The position numbers were made by a program, and so were the translations under genes. A stretch of 64,000 bases of DNA from Streptomyces sp. NBC_01439 (lineage in GTDB: Bacteria; Actinomycetota; Actinomycetes; Streptomycetales; Streptomycetaceae): contig NZ_CP109487.1 in assembly GCF_036227605.1 (NCBI RefSeq), positions 7,005,501 to 7,069,500 of the forward strand, given 5' to 3'. Below are positions 22,016-30,842 of the stretch, piece after piece (position 1 is the first letter of the stretch; each line of letters starts with the position of its first letter). Below the pieces are notes generated by a model, which had not been told where the DNA came from, ran no database searches, and saw nothing but the letters and a program-made list of their open reading frames with translations.

Positions 22016-22599
22016 CCGCCGCATCTTCCGCGACGGCGACGAGCGTCTACGTCATCGCCATGGACGGGTCACAGCTGGTCAAGATCGGATACACCGCCGG
22101 CAACCCCGTTCAACGAATGGCCGGCCTACAGACGGGTCTCCCCGTCGCTCTGTCGCTGCTCTGGCACCGTGAGGGCAGTCGCGCCCTGGAATCGGCGTTG
22201 CATGCCCGGTTCGCGGAGCATCGGGTGAGGGGCGAATGGTTCGACCTGTCGCCGCTCGGTGACCCCGTGAAGCAGGTGGAACAGGCAGTTGCCGCCATCG
22301 AGGCCGCCGCATCAGCCGATGATGAACCGTGGCCCGTCACGATGTGGGTGCCGTATGACGGCGATCTCCCGTACTACCTGGTTCCCCGGGAGGCCATCAC
22401 GGGGCGCTGCGCGTGTGGCCACCAGGCCGGCACTCATGGATGGTCTCGCGGCCGTCCCGGCGGATGCTGCGGTGAGCAGCCGTACCGCGGCATGTGGTTC
22501 TTCGACACGAACCCCTGCGACTGCCCGCAGTTCGACGACTCCCCGTCCACCATTCGCCGCTACTCACGTATGAGGGGAGTCGAGGCCGCTTCGGTCTGA
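22012..22599 (+). CDS. GIY-YIG nuclease-family protein with cysteine-rich tail (195 aa)
   Basis: The ATG overlaps the gntR stop (ATGA). Residues about 11-80 (VYVIAMDGSQLVKIGYTAGN, then EGSRALESALHARFAEHRVRGEWFDLS) match the GIY-YIG fold of the Mug113/T5orf172 type. The C-terminal half has CACGHQAGTH, CCGEQP and CDCPQF, enough ligands for one or two zinc ions. Whether it cuts DNA is unknown. Its coupling to the repressor suggests a part in element maintenance or defence. Confidence 0.8.
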   Translation: MTAASSATATSVYVIAMDGSQLVKIGYTAGNPVQRMAGLQTGLPVALSLLWHREGSRALESALHARFAEHRVRGEWFDLSPLGDPVKQVEQAVAAIEAAASADDEPWPVTMWVPYDGDLPYYLVPREAITGRCACGHQAGTHGWSRGRPGGCCGEQPYRGMWFFDTNPCDCPQFDDSPSTIRRYSRMRGVEAASV

Positions 22600-22625
22600 C
22601 CTCACCGCCGACGGCCGCCCCCGCC

Positions 22626-22654
22626 CCGCCCCCGCTCATGTCGAGCGGGGGCGG
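22626..22654. terminator. Terminator between the element and the backbone
   Basis: Perfect 12-bp arms CCGCCCCCGCTC flank a 5-nt loop between the convergent genes ending at 22599 and 22670. It probably serves both. Confidence 0.8.
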
Positions 22655-22669
22655 TCGTCGTTGCTAGGG

Positions 22670-23323
22670 TCACCAGCCTCGTGCGCGCCACTCCGCGAGG
22701 TGGGGGCGCTCGGCGCCAAGGGTGGTGTCGTTGCCGTGGCCCGGGTAGACCCAGGTCTCATCCGGCAGGACGCCGAAGACCTTGGCCTCCAAGCCGTCCA
22801 TGAGACTGTTGAACTCCTCGGGCTGTGTAGTCCGGCCAGGGCCGCCCGGGAAGAGGCAGTCCCCGGTGAAGACGTGCGGGTGCCCGTGCGGGTCGTCGTA
22901 GATCAGGGCGATCGAGCCGGGGGTGTGACCGACCAGGTGGCGGGCGGTCAGGCTGACCCGTCCGACCGTGACGGTGTCCCCGTCGGCCACGAGCACGTCG
23001 GTCGCCACCGGGATGCCCTCGGCGTCGTGGGCACCCGCGTAGGTGCGCGCGCCGGTCGCCTCGACGACGTCCGCGAGGGCGCCCCAGTGGTCGCCGTGCC
23101 GGTGGGTGGTGACCACCGACGTGATGCCGTCGTCGCCGATCAGCCTGAGCAGGGTCTCCGGCTCGGCGGCCGCGTCGATGAGCAGCTGCTCGTCGGTGGC
23201 GCGGCAGCGCAGCAGATAGGCGTTGTTGTTCATCGGGCCCACCGCGACCTTGGAAATCATCAGGTCCGCAAGTTCGTGCACGTCGGCGGGACCGCCGACC
23301 TTGACCTCTCCGGTGTACGTCAT
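22670..23323 (-). CDS. MBL-fold metallo-hydrolase, glyoxalase II-like (217 aa)
   Basis: THRHGDHW (about residues 93-100) is the HxHxDH metal motif, followed by a later HTPGS and GDCLF (third and fourth ligands) and the final PGHGNDT. This spacing is that of the hydroxyacylglutathione-hydrolase-like branch. In mycothiol-containing bacteria the thioester substrate would differ. It is 9 bp from the next leftward gene and cotranscribed with it. This is backbone DNA upstream of uvrA. Confidence 0.88.
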   Translation of the reverse strand: MTYTGEVKVGGPADVHELADLMISKVAVGPMNNNAYLLRCRATDEQLLIDAAAEPETLLRLIGDDGITSVVTTHRHGDHWGALADVVEATGARTYAGAHDAEGIPVATDVLVADGDTVTVGRVSLTARHLVGHTPGSIALIYDDPHGHPHVFTGDCLFPGGPGRTTQPEEFNSLMDGLEAKVFGVLPDETWVYPGHGNDTTLGAERPHLAEWRARGW

Positions 23324-23332
23324 GTCTTGATC

Positions 23333-24025
23333 CTAGAGCGGGGGGAGCTCGGGCAGGCCGTCGCCGGCGATGACCGCGAGGTGTGCGCCCCGCAGGCCGC
23401 GCCCCGCCAGCCAGCCGAGCAGTTCGTCCTCGGGGCCTTCCAGGACGACCGGGGTGCCCTCCGTGCCGCCGGTCCGCCAGACCCTGTCGGGCCGGGCCCG
23501 CAGGGTCACCGGCGGCACGTCCGGACGGCCCGACCAGCGGTCGCTGAGGAAGGCGATCTCGCGGTCGGTGAACTCGTCCGGGAGGTGGGAGAGCTCGTAG
23601 CCGACGTTCAGGTCGACGTGGTGCAGATCGACCTCGACCCAGCGGCGGAAGGGCACGTTGGCGGCGAGGTCGGTGACGCCGTTGCGCAGCTCGACCGTGC
23701 GGGACCAGTCCTGGTCGTGCTCGGTGGTGGCCATGAAGCGGGCCGCGGAATCACGGAGGTCCGTCAGGTGTTCTTCGAGGGGCCGGCCGGCGTCGCGCTC
23801 GATGTCCGCGTCGCGGGCGGTGGCGCTCTCGTACATCGGGCGTCCCTCGAAGACGTTGACGAGCGCGTCGGCGTTGCGTGCGAGGTGGGCCAGGATGTGG
23901 CCGCGGGTCCAGCCCGGAAGGTGTGACTCCTCGGCGAGGGCCGCGTTGTCCAGTTTCGCGACAGCGGTCAGCAGCCGGTCCGTGGCTTCACGTACAGATC
24001 GCAGGTCGCGCACATGATCAGTCAT
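23333..24025 (-). CDS. Mycothiol-dependent maleylpyruvate isomerase-family protein (230 aa)
   Basis: The DinB-like four-helix bundle is marked by GWTRGHILAHLARNADAL (about residues 38-55) and VEVDLHHVDLNVG (about 137-149), which supply the three metal-binding histidines typical of this family. The C-terminal domain is Arg/Gly-rich with VWRTGGTEGTPVVLEGPEDELLGWLAGR. The family uses mycothiol in isomerisation or thiol transfer; the substrate here is unknown. It diverges from uvrA. Confidence 0.82.
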   Translation of the reverse strand: MTDHVRDLRSVREATDRLLTAVAKLDNAALAEESHLPGWTRGHILAHLARNADALVNVFEGRPMYESATARDADIERDAGRPLEEHLTDLRDSAARFMATTEHDQDWSRTVELRNGVTDLAANVPFRRWVEVDLHHVDLNVGYELSHLPDEFTDREIAFLSDRWSGRPDVPPVTLRARPDRVWRTGGTEGTPVVLEGPEDELLGWLAGRGLRGAHLAVIAGDGLPELPPL

Positions 24026-24222
24026 GGCGGCGAGCCTAGTGGTTCACCGGGCACCGCCACACGATTGGGTGAAGCGGTCTGCGGAGTGCCGTAAATCGAA
24101 TGTGCGTGCTATACGCTCGGAAGTCCAAGGACCCAGTCCATCGCAGAGGCGCCCCCCAGCCCCCATACCCTGGATAGTCGGGGGCCCGTGCCCCCGCTCT
24201 CTCAAGAAAGGTGCGGACCGGC

Positions 24223-27216
24223 GTGACCGACCGTCTCATCGTTCGTGGCGCTCGCGAGCACAACCTGAAGAACGTCTCGCTCGATCTGCCCCGCGACTCA
24301 CTCATCGTCTTCACCGGACTCTCCGGGTCGGGCAAGTCCTCCCTGGCCTTCGACACGATCTTCGCCGAGGGGCAGCGCCGCTACGTCGAGTCGCTCTCGT
24401 CGTACGCCCGCCAGTTCCTCGGGCAGATGGACAAGCCCGACGTCGACTTCATCGAGGGCCTCTCCCCGGCCGTCTCGATCGACCAGAAGTCGACCTCGCG
24501 CAACCCGCGCTCGACCGTGGGCACCATCACCGAGGTCTACGACTACCTCCGCCTCCTCTTCGCCCGCATCGGCAAGCCGCACTGCCCCGAGTGTCGCCGT
24601 CCCATTTCGCGCCAGTCGCCGCAGGCGATCGTCGACAAGGTGCTCGCGCTCCCCGAAGGCAGCCGATTCCAGGTGCTCTCGCCGCTGGTGCGCGAGCGCA
24701 AGGGCGAGTTCGTCGACCTCTTCTCCGACCTCCAGACCAAGGGCTACAGCCGGGCGCGGGTGGACGGGGAGACCATCCAGCTCTCCGAGCCGCCCACGCT
24801 GAAGAAGCAGGAGAAGCACACCATCGAGGTGGTCATCGACCGCCTCACCGTCAAGGAGAGCGCCAAGCGCCGGCTCACCGACTCCGTGGAGACCGCCCTC
24901 GGTCTCTCCGGCGGCATGGTGATCCTGGACTTCGTCGACCTCGCCGAGGACGACCCCGAGCGTGAGCGGATGTATTCCGAGCACCTCTACTGCCCCTACG
25001 ACGACCTGTCCTTCGAGGAGCTGGAGCCGCGCTCCTTCTCCTTCAACTCGCCCTTCGGCGCCTGTCCCGAGTGCACGGGTATCGGTACGCGCATGGAGGT
25101 GGACCCGGAGCTGATCGTTCCGGACGAGGACAAGTCCCTGGACGAGGGCGCGGTCTCGCCGTGGTCGCTCGGCCACACCAAGGACTACTTCCAGCGGCTG
25201 ATCGGCGCGCTCGCCCAGGAGCTGGGCTTCCGCACCGACATCGCGTGGGCGGGGCTGCCGGCCCGCGCGAAGAAGGCGCTGTTGTACGGACACAAGACGC
25301 AGATCGAGGTCCGCTACCGCAACCGGTACGGGCGGGAGCGGGCGTACACGACGGCCTTCGAGGGCGCCGTGCCGTTCGTCAAGCGGCGGCACGCGGAGTC
25401 GGAGAGCGACGCCAGCCGCGAGCGCTTCGAGGGCTACATGCGCGAGGTGCCCTGCCCGACCTGTGAGGGCACCCGCCTCAAGCCGATCGTGCTCGCCGTG
25501 ACGGTGATGGAGAAGTCCATCGCCGAGGTCGCCGCCATGTCGATCAGCGAGTGCGCGGACTTCCTGGGACGGATGCGCCTCGACGCCCGCGACAAGAAGA
25601 TCGCCGAGCGGGTCCTCAAGGAGGTCAACGAGCGGCTCCGGTTCCTCGTGGACGTCGGTCTTGACTACCTCTCGCTCAACCGGGCGGCCGGTACGCTGTC
25701 GGGCGGCGAGGCACAGCGCATCCGGCTCGCCACCCAGATCGGCTCCGGTCTGGTCGGCGTGCTCTACGTGCTGGACGAGCCGTCCATCGGTCTGCACCAG
25801 CGGGACAACCACCGGCTGATCGAGACCCTGGTGCGGCTGCGGGACATGGGCAACACGCTCATCGTGGTCGAGCACGACGAGGACACCATCAAGGTGGCCG
25901 ACTGGGTCGTGGACATCGGTCCGGGCGCGGGCGAGCACGGCGGCAAGGTGGTGCACAGCGGTTCGCTCAAGGAGCTGCTGAAGAACACCGAGTCGATGAC
26001 CGGGCAGTACCTGTCGGGCAAGAGGGCCATCGCGATCCCGGAGGTGCGCCGGCCCGTGAACGGTGAGCGCAAGCTGACCGTCCACGGCGCCAAGGAGAAC
26101 AACCTGCGGGACATCGACGTGTCCTTCCCGCTGGGTGTGCTGACGGCCGTCACCGGTGTTTCGGGCTCGGGCAAGTCGACGCTGGTCAACGACATCCTCT
26201 ACACGCACCTGGCGCGCGAGCTGAACGGCGCCCGCTCGGTGCCGGGCCGGCACACGCGGGTCGACGGCGACGACCTCGTCGACAAGGTCGTGCACGTCGA
26301 TCAGTCGCCGATCGGCCGCACCCCGCGGTCCAACCCGGCCACGTACACCGGTGTCTTCGACCACGTCCGCAAGCTGTTCGCGGAGACGATGGAGGCGAAG
26401 GTGCGCGGCTACCTGCCGGGCCGCTTCTCCTTCAACGTGAAGGGCGGCCGGTGCGAGAACTGCTCCGGTGACGGCACGATCAAGATCGAGATGAACTTCC
26501 TGCCGGACGTCTACGTCCCGTGCGAGGTCTGCCACGGCGACCGCTACAACCGCGAGACGCTGGAGGTCCACTACAAGGGCAAGTCCATCGCGGAAGTCCT
26601 GAACATGCCGATCGAGGAGGCGCTGGGCTTCTTCGAGGCGGTGCCGACGATCGCGCGTCACCTCAAGACGCTCAACGAGGTCGGGCTGGGCTACGTCCGC
26701 CTCGGCCAGTCCGCCCCGACCCTGTCGGGCGGTGAGGCACAGCGCGTGAAGCTGGCCTCCGAGCTGCAGAAGCGGTCGACGGGCCGGACGGTCTACGTGC
26801 TGGACGAGCCGACCACGGGTCTGCACTTCGAGGACATCTCGAAGCTGATCAAGGTGCTGTCGGGGCTGGTGGACAAGGGGAACTCGGTGATCGTCATCGA
26901 GCACAACCTGGACGTCATCAAGACCGCGGACTGGGTCATCGACATGGGACCGGAAGGCGGCTACGGCGGCGGTCTGGTGGTGGCCGAAGGCACGCCGGAG
27001 GCGGTGGCCTCGGTGGGTGCCAGCCACACGGGCAAGTTCCTGCGGGACATCCTGGGCGCGGACCGGGTGTCGGACGGGGCGCCCGTGGCGCGGCCGGTGG
27101 CCAAGAAGGCCCCGGTGAAGAAGGCCCCGGTGAAGAAGGCTGCGGCCACCAAGGCCGTCGCCGCGAAGAAGACGGCTCCGGCCAAGAAGACGACGGCCCG
27201 GGCGCGCAAGGCGTAG
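24223..27216 (+). CDS. uvrA: UvrABC excinuclease subunit A with lysine-rich tail (997 aa)
   Basis: UvrA is the damage-sensing ATPase of nucleotide excision repair. Two ABC-type halves are present, with Walker [10 protein letters not shown] (about 32-40) and GVSGSGKST in the C-terminal half. Signature [12 protein letters not shown] and [12 protein letters not shown] are seen, as are CPEC/CPTC- and CENC/CEVC-type zinc fingers. The GTG at 24223 matches the usual [15 protein letters not shown] start. The last 40 or so residues are Lys/Ala/Pro repeats like a histone H1 tail. No clear LexA box was found upstream. Confidence 0.97.
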   Translation: MTDRLIVRGAREHNLKNVSLDLPRDSLIVFTGLSGSGKSSLAFDTIFAEGQRRYVESLSSYARQFLGQMDKPDVDFIEGLSPAVSIDQKSTSRNPRSTVGTITEVYDYLRLLFARIGKPHCPECRRPISRQSPQAIVDKVLALPEGSRFQVLSPLVRERKGEFVDLFSDLQTKGYSRARVDGETIQLSEPPTLKKQEKHTIEVVIDRLTVKESAKRRLTDSVETALGLSGGMVILDFVDLAEDDPERERMYSEHLYCPYDDLSFEELEPRSFSFNSPFGACPECTGIGTRMEVDPELIVPDEDKSLDEGAVSPWSLGHTKDYFQRLIGALAQELGFRTDIAWAGLPARAKKALLYGHKTQIEVRYRNRYGRERAYTTAFEGAVPFVKRRHAESESDASRERFEGYMREVPCPTCEGTRLKPIVLAVTVMEKSIAEVAAMSISECADFLGRMRLDARDKKIAERVLKEVNERLRFLVDVGLDYLSLNRAAGTLSGGEAQRIRLATQIGSGLVGVLYVLDEPSIGLHQRDNHRLIETLVRLRDMGNTLIVVEHDEDTIKVADWVVDIGPGAGEHGGKVVHSGSLKELLKNTESMTGQYLSGKRAIAIPEVRRPVNGERKLTVHGAKENNLRDIDVSFPLGVLTAVTGVSGSGKSTLVNDILYTHLARELNGARSVPGRHTRVDGDDLVDKVVHVDQSPIGRTPRSNPATYTGVFDHVRKLFAETMEAKVRGYLPGRFSFNVKGGRCENCSGDGTIKIEMNFLPDVYVPCEVCHGDRYNRETLEVHYKGKSIAEVLNMPIEEALGFFEAVPTIARHLKTLNEVGLGYVRLGQSAPTLSGGEAQRVKLASELQKRSTGRTVYVLDEPTTGLHFEDISKLIKVLSGLVDKGNSVIVIEHNLDVIKTADWVIDMGPEGGYGGGLVVAEGTPEAVASVGASHTGKFLRDILGADRVSDGAPVARPVAKKAPVKKAPVKKAAATKAVAAKKTAPAKKTTARARKA

Positions 27217-27236
27217 CAGCCGAGCCGCGTTCGAGT

Positions 27237-27256
27237 TCGCGTTCGAGTTCGCGTGC
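27237..27256 (+). repeat. Short tandem repeat after uvrA
   Basis: The unit GTTCGAGTTCGC is repeated immediately downstream of the uvrA stop, with a further partial copy, just before the terminator. Confidence 0.6.
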
Positions 27257-27259
27257 GGG

Positions 27260-27290
27260 GGAGGGTCCGGCCCATGGCCGGGCCCTCCTT
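27260..27290. terminator. uvrA: uvrA terminator
   Basis: Arms GGAGGGTCCGGCC and GGCCGGGCCCTCC pair with one G-T and a 3-nt loop, followed by TTCGTTCG on the right. It lies about 40 bp after the uvrA stop. Confidence 0.85.
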
Positions 27291-27302
27291 CGTTCGCCCG
27301 GC

Positions 27303-27431
27303 TCAGGTGGCGACGCCCACCGCGCGACCGGCGCAGGCCGGGTCCGTCAGGACGGCGAGGAGGGCGTCCGCGACGTCCGCGCGCGGAATGGATCGGCCGC
27401 CGGGCACGTTGGCGCCGATCGCGCGGCGGTA
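27303..27431 (-). pseudogene. C-terminal remnant of an SDR / NAD(P)H-binding protein
   Basis: The frame ends with about 40 residues (VPGGRSIPRADVADALLAVL, then DPACAGRAVGVAT) that look like the C-terminal end of an NmrA-type or atypical SDR protein, where a DVA helix precedes the last strand. Upstream the sequence changes frame and holds no Rossmann motif, so only a decayed tail remains. It has no start or ribosome site. Alternatively it is random high-GC sequence; the match is partial. Confidence 0.5.
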
Positions 27432-27615
27432 GGTTCCGGTCCGGCGCCCACGTGGTCCAGCCCGTCGAGGAGTTCGCCCCGGCCGTGGCCCGCACCGTCT
27501 GGGCTGCGCTGAGGTGAGCTGAGCCGAGGAGATCCGAGCCGAAGAGACCCGAGCAGAACCAGTCAGAACCGGGCAGAACCGGGCAGCATGGAGCGGATAG
27601 GGCCGCACCGACCCG

Positions 27616-28494
27616 TCAGCGCAGCTCCGCCGCGTACGGCGGCTCCGCGCCCGCCCGCGTGCAGGTCAGGGCCGCCGCGTGGGCGGCGTGGGCCAGCACC
27701 TCCGGCCAGTCCACCGGGCCGCCCGGCAGGGCGGCGAGCCGGTGCAGCAGGGCGGCGTTGACGGTGTCGCCCGCTCCGATCGTGTCCACCACCGGCACCG
27801 GGCGGGCCACGGCCGAGTACTCCCCGCCCTCCCGCGTCCAGGCCGTCAGGCCCGCCGCGCCCCGGGTCAGCACCACTGCCGACGGTCCGGCCGCCAGCCA
27901 GTCCTCGACCCGGCCGCCCAACCAGGCCGCGTCCTCCTCCGACAGCTTGAGGACGCTCGTGTGCGGCAGCAGCCGCTCCAGGAAGCGCGCGCGGTACGCG
28001 GCCGGGTCCGCGATCAGCGCCGGCCGGATGTTCGGGTCCAGCAGGGTCAGCACCCCGCGCCGCGACTCCCGGCGCAGCAAGGCCTCGTACGCGCTCGCGC
28101 CCGGTTCCAGGACCAGCGAGCAGGTGCCGAGCGCGAGGGCCCGCACCCCGTCCGGGAGGGCCGGCGGCAGCGCGAAGAGCCGGTCCGCCGTGCCCTCGAC
28201 GTAGAAGCCGTACGAGGCCGAGCCGTCCGGGGCCAGCGAGGGCACGGCGAGCGTGGTCGGCTCCGGCCCGCGCTGGACCAGCGACAGGTCCACCCCCGCG
28301 GCCCGCAGCCCGGCCAGCAGGCCCTCCCCGAAGCCGTCCGAAGAGACCCGGGAGCAGAAGGCCACCTCGGCGCCGAGCCGCCCGAGCGCGAGCGCGGTGT
28401 TGTACGGTCCGCCGCCCGGCCGGGGCAGCAGCGCCCCGGGCGGCCGTGCAACGGGCACCAGGTCGATGAGGGCTTCTCCGCCGACGACGATCAC
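27616..28494 (-). CDS. PfkB-family carbohydrate kinase, fructokinase-like (292 aa)
   Basis: The N-terminal IVVGGEALIDLV and PGGGPYNTALALGRLGAEV (about residues 26-44) and the C-terminal DTIGAGDTVNAALL (about 237-250) are the two PfkB signatures. The last contains the catalytic Asp and anion-hole GAGD. It phosphorylates a sugar, probably fructose or a related hexose, using ATP in the cytosol. The GTG start has no strong ribosome site. It diverges from the Rieske gene with a 119-bp gap. Confidence 0.88.
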   Translation of the reverse strand: MIVVGGEALIDLVPVARPPGALLPRPGGGPYNTALALGRLGAEVAFCSRVSSDGFGEGLLAGLRAAGVDLSLVQRGPEPTTLAVPSLAPDGSASYGFYVEGTADRLFALPPALPDGVRALALGTCSLVLEPGASAYEALLRRESRRGVLTLLDPNIRPALIADPAAYRARFLERLLPHTSVLKLSEEDAAWLGGRVEDWLAAGPSAVVLTRGAAGLTAWTREGGEYSAVARPVPVVDTIGAGDTVNAALLHRLAALPGGPVDWPEVLAHAAHAAALTCTRAGAEPPYAAELR

Positions 28495-28613
28495 GCGGGG
28501 GAAGCTACCTCATGGGACGGAGGTATCGTCGGGTGGGCCGGTGCCCCGGCCGGGTTCCGGCCCGCGCCCCGCCCGGCACCCCGCCCCCCGCGCCCGCACC
28601 CCAGGAGAACCGC

Positions 28614-29045
28614 ATGCCCGCGCCGCAGTCGCCCGCCCGCCGTACCGTCCTCAAGGGCGCCGCCGCGCTCGCCGGGGCCGCGGGCGCCGGAGCGACCCTC
28701 GCGGCCTGCTCCACCGAAACCAACAGCGGCGGCAACACCCCCGCCACGCCCACCGCGCCGGTGGACCTGGGCGCCGCGGCCGACGTCCCGGTGGGCGGCG
28801 CGAAGCTCTACAGGGAGAACAAGCTGATCGTCAGTTGCTCGGCGGAGGGCCAGTACAAGGCCTTCAGCGCCCAGTGCACGCACGCCGGCTGCGTCCTGGA
28901 CAAGATCGTCGAGGGCGAGGGGAACTGCCCCTGCCACGGCAGCCGATTCGACGTGAAGACCGGCCAGGTCCTGCGCGGTCCGGCCGCCGCCCCGCTGCCC
29001 GCCGTCCCGGTCCGGGCCGAGAACGGCAAGCTCGTCGCGGGCTGA
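28614..29045 (+). CDS. Tat-exported Rieske [2Fe-2S] lipoprotein (143 aa)
   Basis: The ATG at 28614 follows AGGAGAACCGC. Residues 9-25 show a twin-arginine-like leader (RRTVLKGAA) and LAAC (29-32) is a lipobox. The Rieske boxes are C88-T-H90-A-G-C93 and C105-P-C107-H108-G-S. Cys88, His90, Cys105 and His108 ligate the cluster and Cys93-Cys107 would be the disulphide, as in high-potential Rieske proteins. The Ser/Gly/Thr linker suits an outer-face anchor. Redox partner unknown. Confidence 0.9.
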   Translation: MPAPQSPARRTVLKGAAALAGAAGAGATLAACSTETNSGGNTPATPTAPVDLGAAADVPVGGAKLYRENKLIVSCSAEGQYKAFSAQCTHAGCVLDKIVEGEGNCPCHGSRFDVKTGQVLRGPAAAPLPAVPVRAENGKLVAG

Positions 29046-29071
29046 CCGGCGCCCGCACCCGCGACCGAGCC

Positions 29072-30004
29072 TCAGTCCCAGTCCCAGGCGATCCCGAGGA
29101 TCCCGCGCCGCACCGACTGCTCCACCAGGTGGACCGCCCGGTGCCGGCCGCTGGGCGTCAGGTCCACGAGGCCGGTGCGCGGAGCCCGGGGCCCGCCCCG
29201 GGCGAAGCGTCGGCAGCGCACCGGCAGGGCCGCCTCGTCGAAGCTGACCTGGAGCATGTACTGACCGCCGGCGTAGCTGAACCCGCGCACGTACTCGCCG
29301 CTGCGGGCTCCGGTGCCGTCCTCGATCCCGTAGCCGAAGACATGGGTGTCCCCGCGCCGCAGCCGCGCGTCGAAGAGCAGCTCGGCGACCACCACCCCGG
29401 ACTCGGGGTGGCACCGCACCCGGCCCGTGCGGCAGTTCTCGTACGCCGTCACGCGCATCCGGGACACGTCACAGCCGGGGTCGCCGTGGTGGACGGCCAG
29501 GTAGCGGTCGACGCCGTCGCGGTGCGCCCGGACGATCTGCTGCGACTCGCGGACCCGTAGCTCCCCCGCCGGCCCGATGCGGACCCGCTCGTGGTGCCCG
29601 ATCGAGTGCAGCCCGCCGTCCGGCGGGAGGTCCATCCCGTCCAGCAGCTGCTCCACCGTCCCGCCCAAGCTGAACAGGGCCCGGTACGAGCGGGTGGGCG
29701 GACGCGCGGACCCCGGCCCGGGATCCTGGGCGGCCAGCAGGCGCAGGAGGGCGCCGTCGGGCAGTTCCAGGATCCGCTCCAGGGCGGTGACCGCCCGCAG
29801 CGACTCCGGGTGACGGGGCCGCCGCGCGCCCTGCTGCCAGTAACTGAGGCTGGTGACGCCGACCTTGATGCCCTGGGTCGCGAGCCGGTGCTGCACCCGG
29901 TGCAGGGGCAGACCGCGCGCGGCGAGGGCGGCGCGCAGGGCGAGGTGGAAGGGGCCGCCGCGCAGCAACTGGCCGAGTTCCGTCGGGTCCTCGGTCGGTC
30001 GCAC
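29072..30004 (-). CDS. HTH transcriptional regulator with large C-terminal domain (310 aa)
   Basis: The GTG at 30004 follows AAGGAGTCGCC. Residues about 18-75 resemble an XRE-type HTH (LRAALAARGLPLHRVQHRLATQGIKVGVTSLSYWQQG). The remaining 230 residues include repeated strand segments (SIGHHERVRIGPAGELRVRESQQIV, VVVAELLFDARL) and two cysteines near CRTGRVRC. The family occurs across Streptomyces beside varied genes; the ligand is unknown. It diverges from the protease operon at 30234, and three CGTTCACAC boxes lie between them. Confidence 0.75.
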   Translation of the reverse strand: MRPTEDPTELGQLLRGGPFHLALRAALAARGLPLHRVQHRLATQGIKVGVTSLSYWQQGARRPRHPESLRAVTALERILELPDGALLRLLAAQDPGPGSARPPTRSYRALFSLGGTVEQLLDGMDLPPDGGLHSIGHHERVRIGPAGELRVRESQQIVRAHRDGVDRYLAVHHGDPGCDVSRMRVTAYENCRTGRVRCHPESGVVVAELLFDARLRRGDTHVFGYGIEDGTGARSGEYVRGFSYAGGQYMLQVSFDEAALPVRCRRFARGGPRAPRTGLVDLTPSGRHRAVHLVEQSVRRGILGIAWDWD

Positions 30005-30017
30005 GGCGACTCCTTCG

Positions 30018-30117
30018 TGAACGTTCACACGGGCCGGCGCGGGGGATCGCGGCGGCGGCTCCGGGGGACCAGGTGACACGGCAGCAACCGTTCACACCGT
30101 AGCCCCACCGTTCACAC
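30018..30117. promoter_or_regulatory. Three CGTTCACAC boxes between regulator and protease genes
   Basis: CGTTCACAC occurs at 30022-30030 (inside the palindrome TGAACGTTCA, 30018-30027), 30089-30097 and 30109-30117. The last two are 20 bp apart, about two helical turns. They sit over the regulator's likely promoter, where a TACGGT -10-like element lies on the minus strand at about 30099. Confidence 0.6.
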
Positions 30118-30233
30118 AGCAATGTCACCGCGTATTGAAGCGTGTTGACCTGATCGCGACAACTGTCCGATGCTCCTGAACAGCGTCCGGACGCGCTCCT
30201 CCACCCCCCACACCCCACACCGGGAGGAACGCG

Positions 30234-30842
30234 ATGCGCAACCGAAACCGGCGGCATTCCCCGGCCGCCTGCTTCACCGCCGTGTTCACCGCTCTGCTGT
30301 TCGCCCTGCCCCTCGGCGCCGGCACCGCCGCCGCTGCCGAGGTCGGCACCGATTCCGCCCTCGCCGCCAAGCGCCTGAACATCACCATGCAGGCCCAGAC
30401 GAAGACCAACTGGTGCTGGGCCGCAGGCGGGAACACCATCGCCACCTGGTTCGGCCGGAACTACAGCCAGAACCAGTTCTGCAACGCCGCCTTCAACCGC
30501 CAGCAGGGCAGTGAATGCCCCAACAACCAGGCCACCCTGGGCAACGTCCAGACCGGCCTGCGCTGGGCCGGCATCAACCCCGGCTCGTACGTGAGCGGCT
30601 GGCTCCAGTACTCCACCGTCCAGACCGAGATCAACGCGGACCGGCCGATCGAGACCCGCATCCAGTGGTCGAACGGTGGCGGCCACATGCACGTCGTCTA
30701 CGGCTACGACACCGCGAACAACTGGGTCTACTGGGGCGACCCCTGGCCCTCCAGCGACCGCTACAACTGGGCCTCGCACGCCTGGTACGTCAACAACAAC
30801 ACCTTCTCCTGGACCCACTCCCTCTACCGGATCGGGGCGTGA
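30234..30842 (+). CDS. Secreted papain-like cysteine protease (202 aa)
   Basis: The start follows GGGAGGAACGCG. Residues 1-36 are a Sec-type signal peptide ending AAAA-E. NWCWAA (59-64) places the catalytic cysteine at residue 61, and GHMHVVYGYD (150-159) gives His151 or His153 plus an Asp at 159. This is the pattern of the papain-like family that includes AvrRpt2-like and C39-like peptidases. Cysteines at 83 and 95 may pair. It is coupled to the next gene. Confidence 0.82.
   Translation: MRNRNRRHSPAACFTAVFTALLFALPLGAGTAAAAEVGTDSALAAKRLNITMQAQTKTNWCWAAGGNTIATWFGRNYSQNQFCNAAFNRQQGSECPNNQATLGNVQTGLRWAGINPGSYVSGWLQYSTVQTEINADRPIETRIQWSNGGGHMHVVYGYDTANNWVYWGDPWPSSDRYNWASHAWYVNNNTFSWTHSLYRIGA

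Larger units (their letters stand above)
1..22600. mobile_element. Integrated conjugative element (AICE-like), right-hand part
   Basis: This block has a TraB/FtsK-type translocase, a Nudix gene reminiscent of the pSAM2 transfer-immunity gene pif, an excisionase-like gene, a KilAC-type antirepressor, a KorSA-like GntR repressor and about 30 small genes with no chromosomal role. Nearly all are packed leftward with 4-bp overlaps. The chromosomal backbone begins with the convergent MBL-fold gene at 22670, so the right edge probably lies between 22600 and 22670. No integrase, Rep protein, tRNA or direct-repeat att core was found, so the left end is outside the window and the exact right end is unproved. 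Confidence 0.8.

Noticed and set aside
1..22600. Prophage
   Set aside because: Despite a terminase-small-subunit-like HTH and an antirepressor, there is no capsid, portal, tail, large terminase or lysis gene, whereas a TraB-type translocase is present.
22600..22670. Right att site of the element
   Set aside because: Only a terminator was found between the last element gene and the backbone. No tRNA end and no repeat of any left-end sequence in the window, so no att call is made.
24060..24130. LexA (SOS) box ahead of uvrA
   Set aside because: TCGAATGTGCGTGCTA was examined but it lacks the GAAC and GTTC halves of the actinobacterial SOS box.
24298..27495. Very long open frame opposite uvrA
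   Set aside because: It is an antisense shadow caused by high-GC codon use. It has no recognisable domain and the opposite strand is an unmistakable uvrA. The same applies to long frames opposite tkt and ctaB, uvrC, traB and pgk-tpiA.
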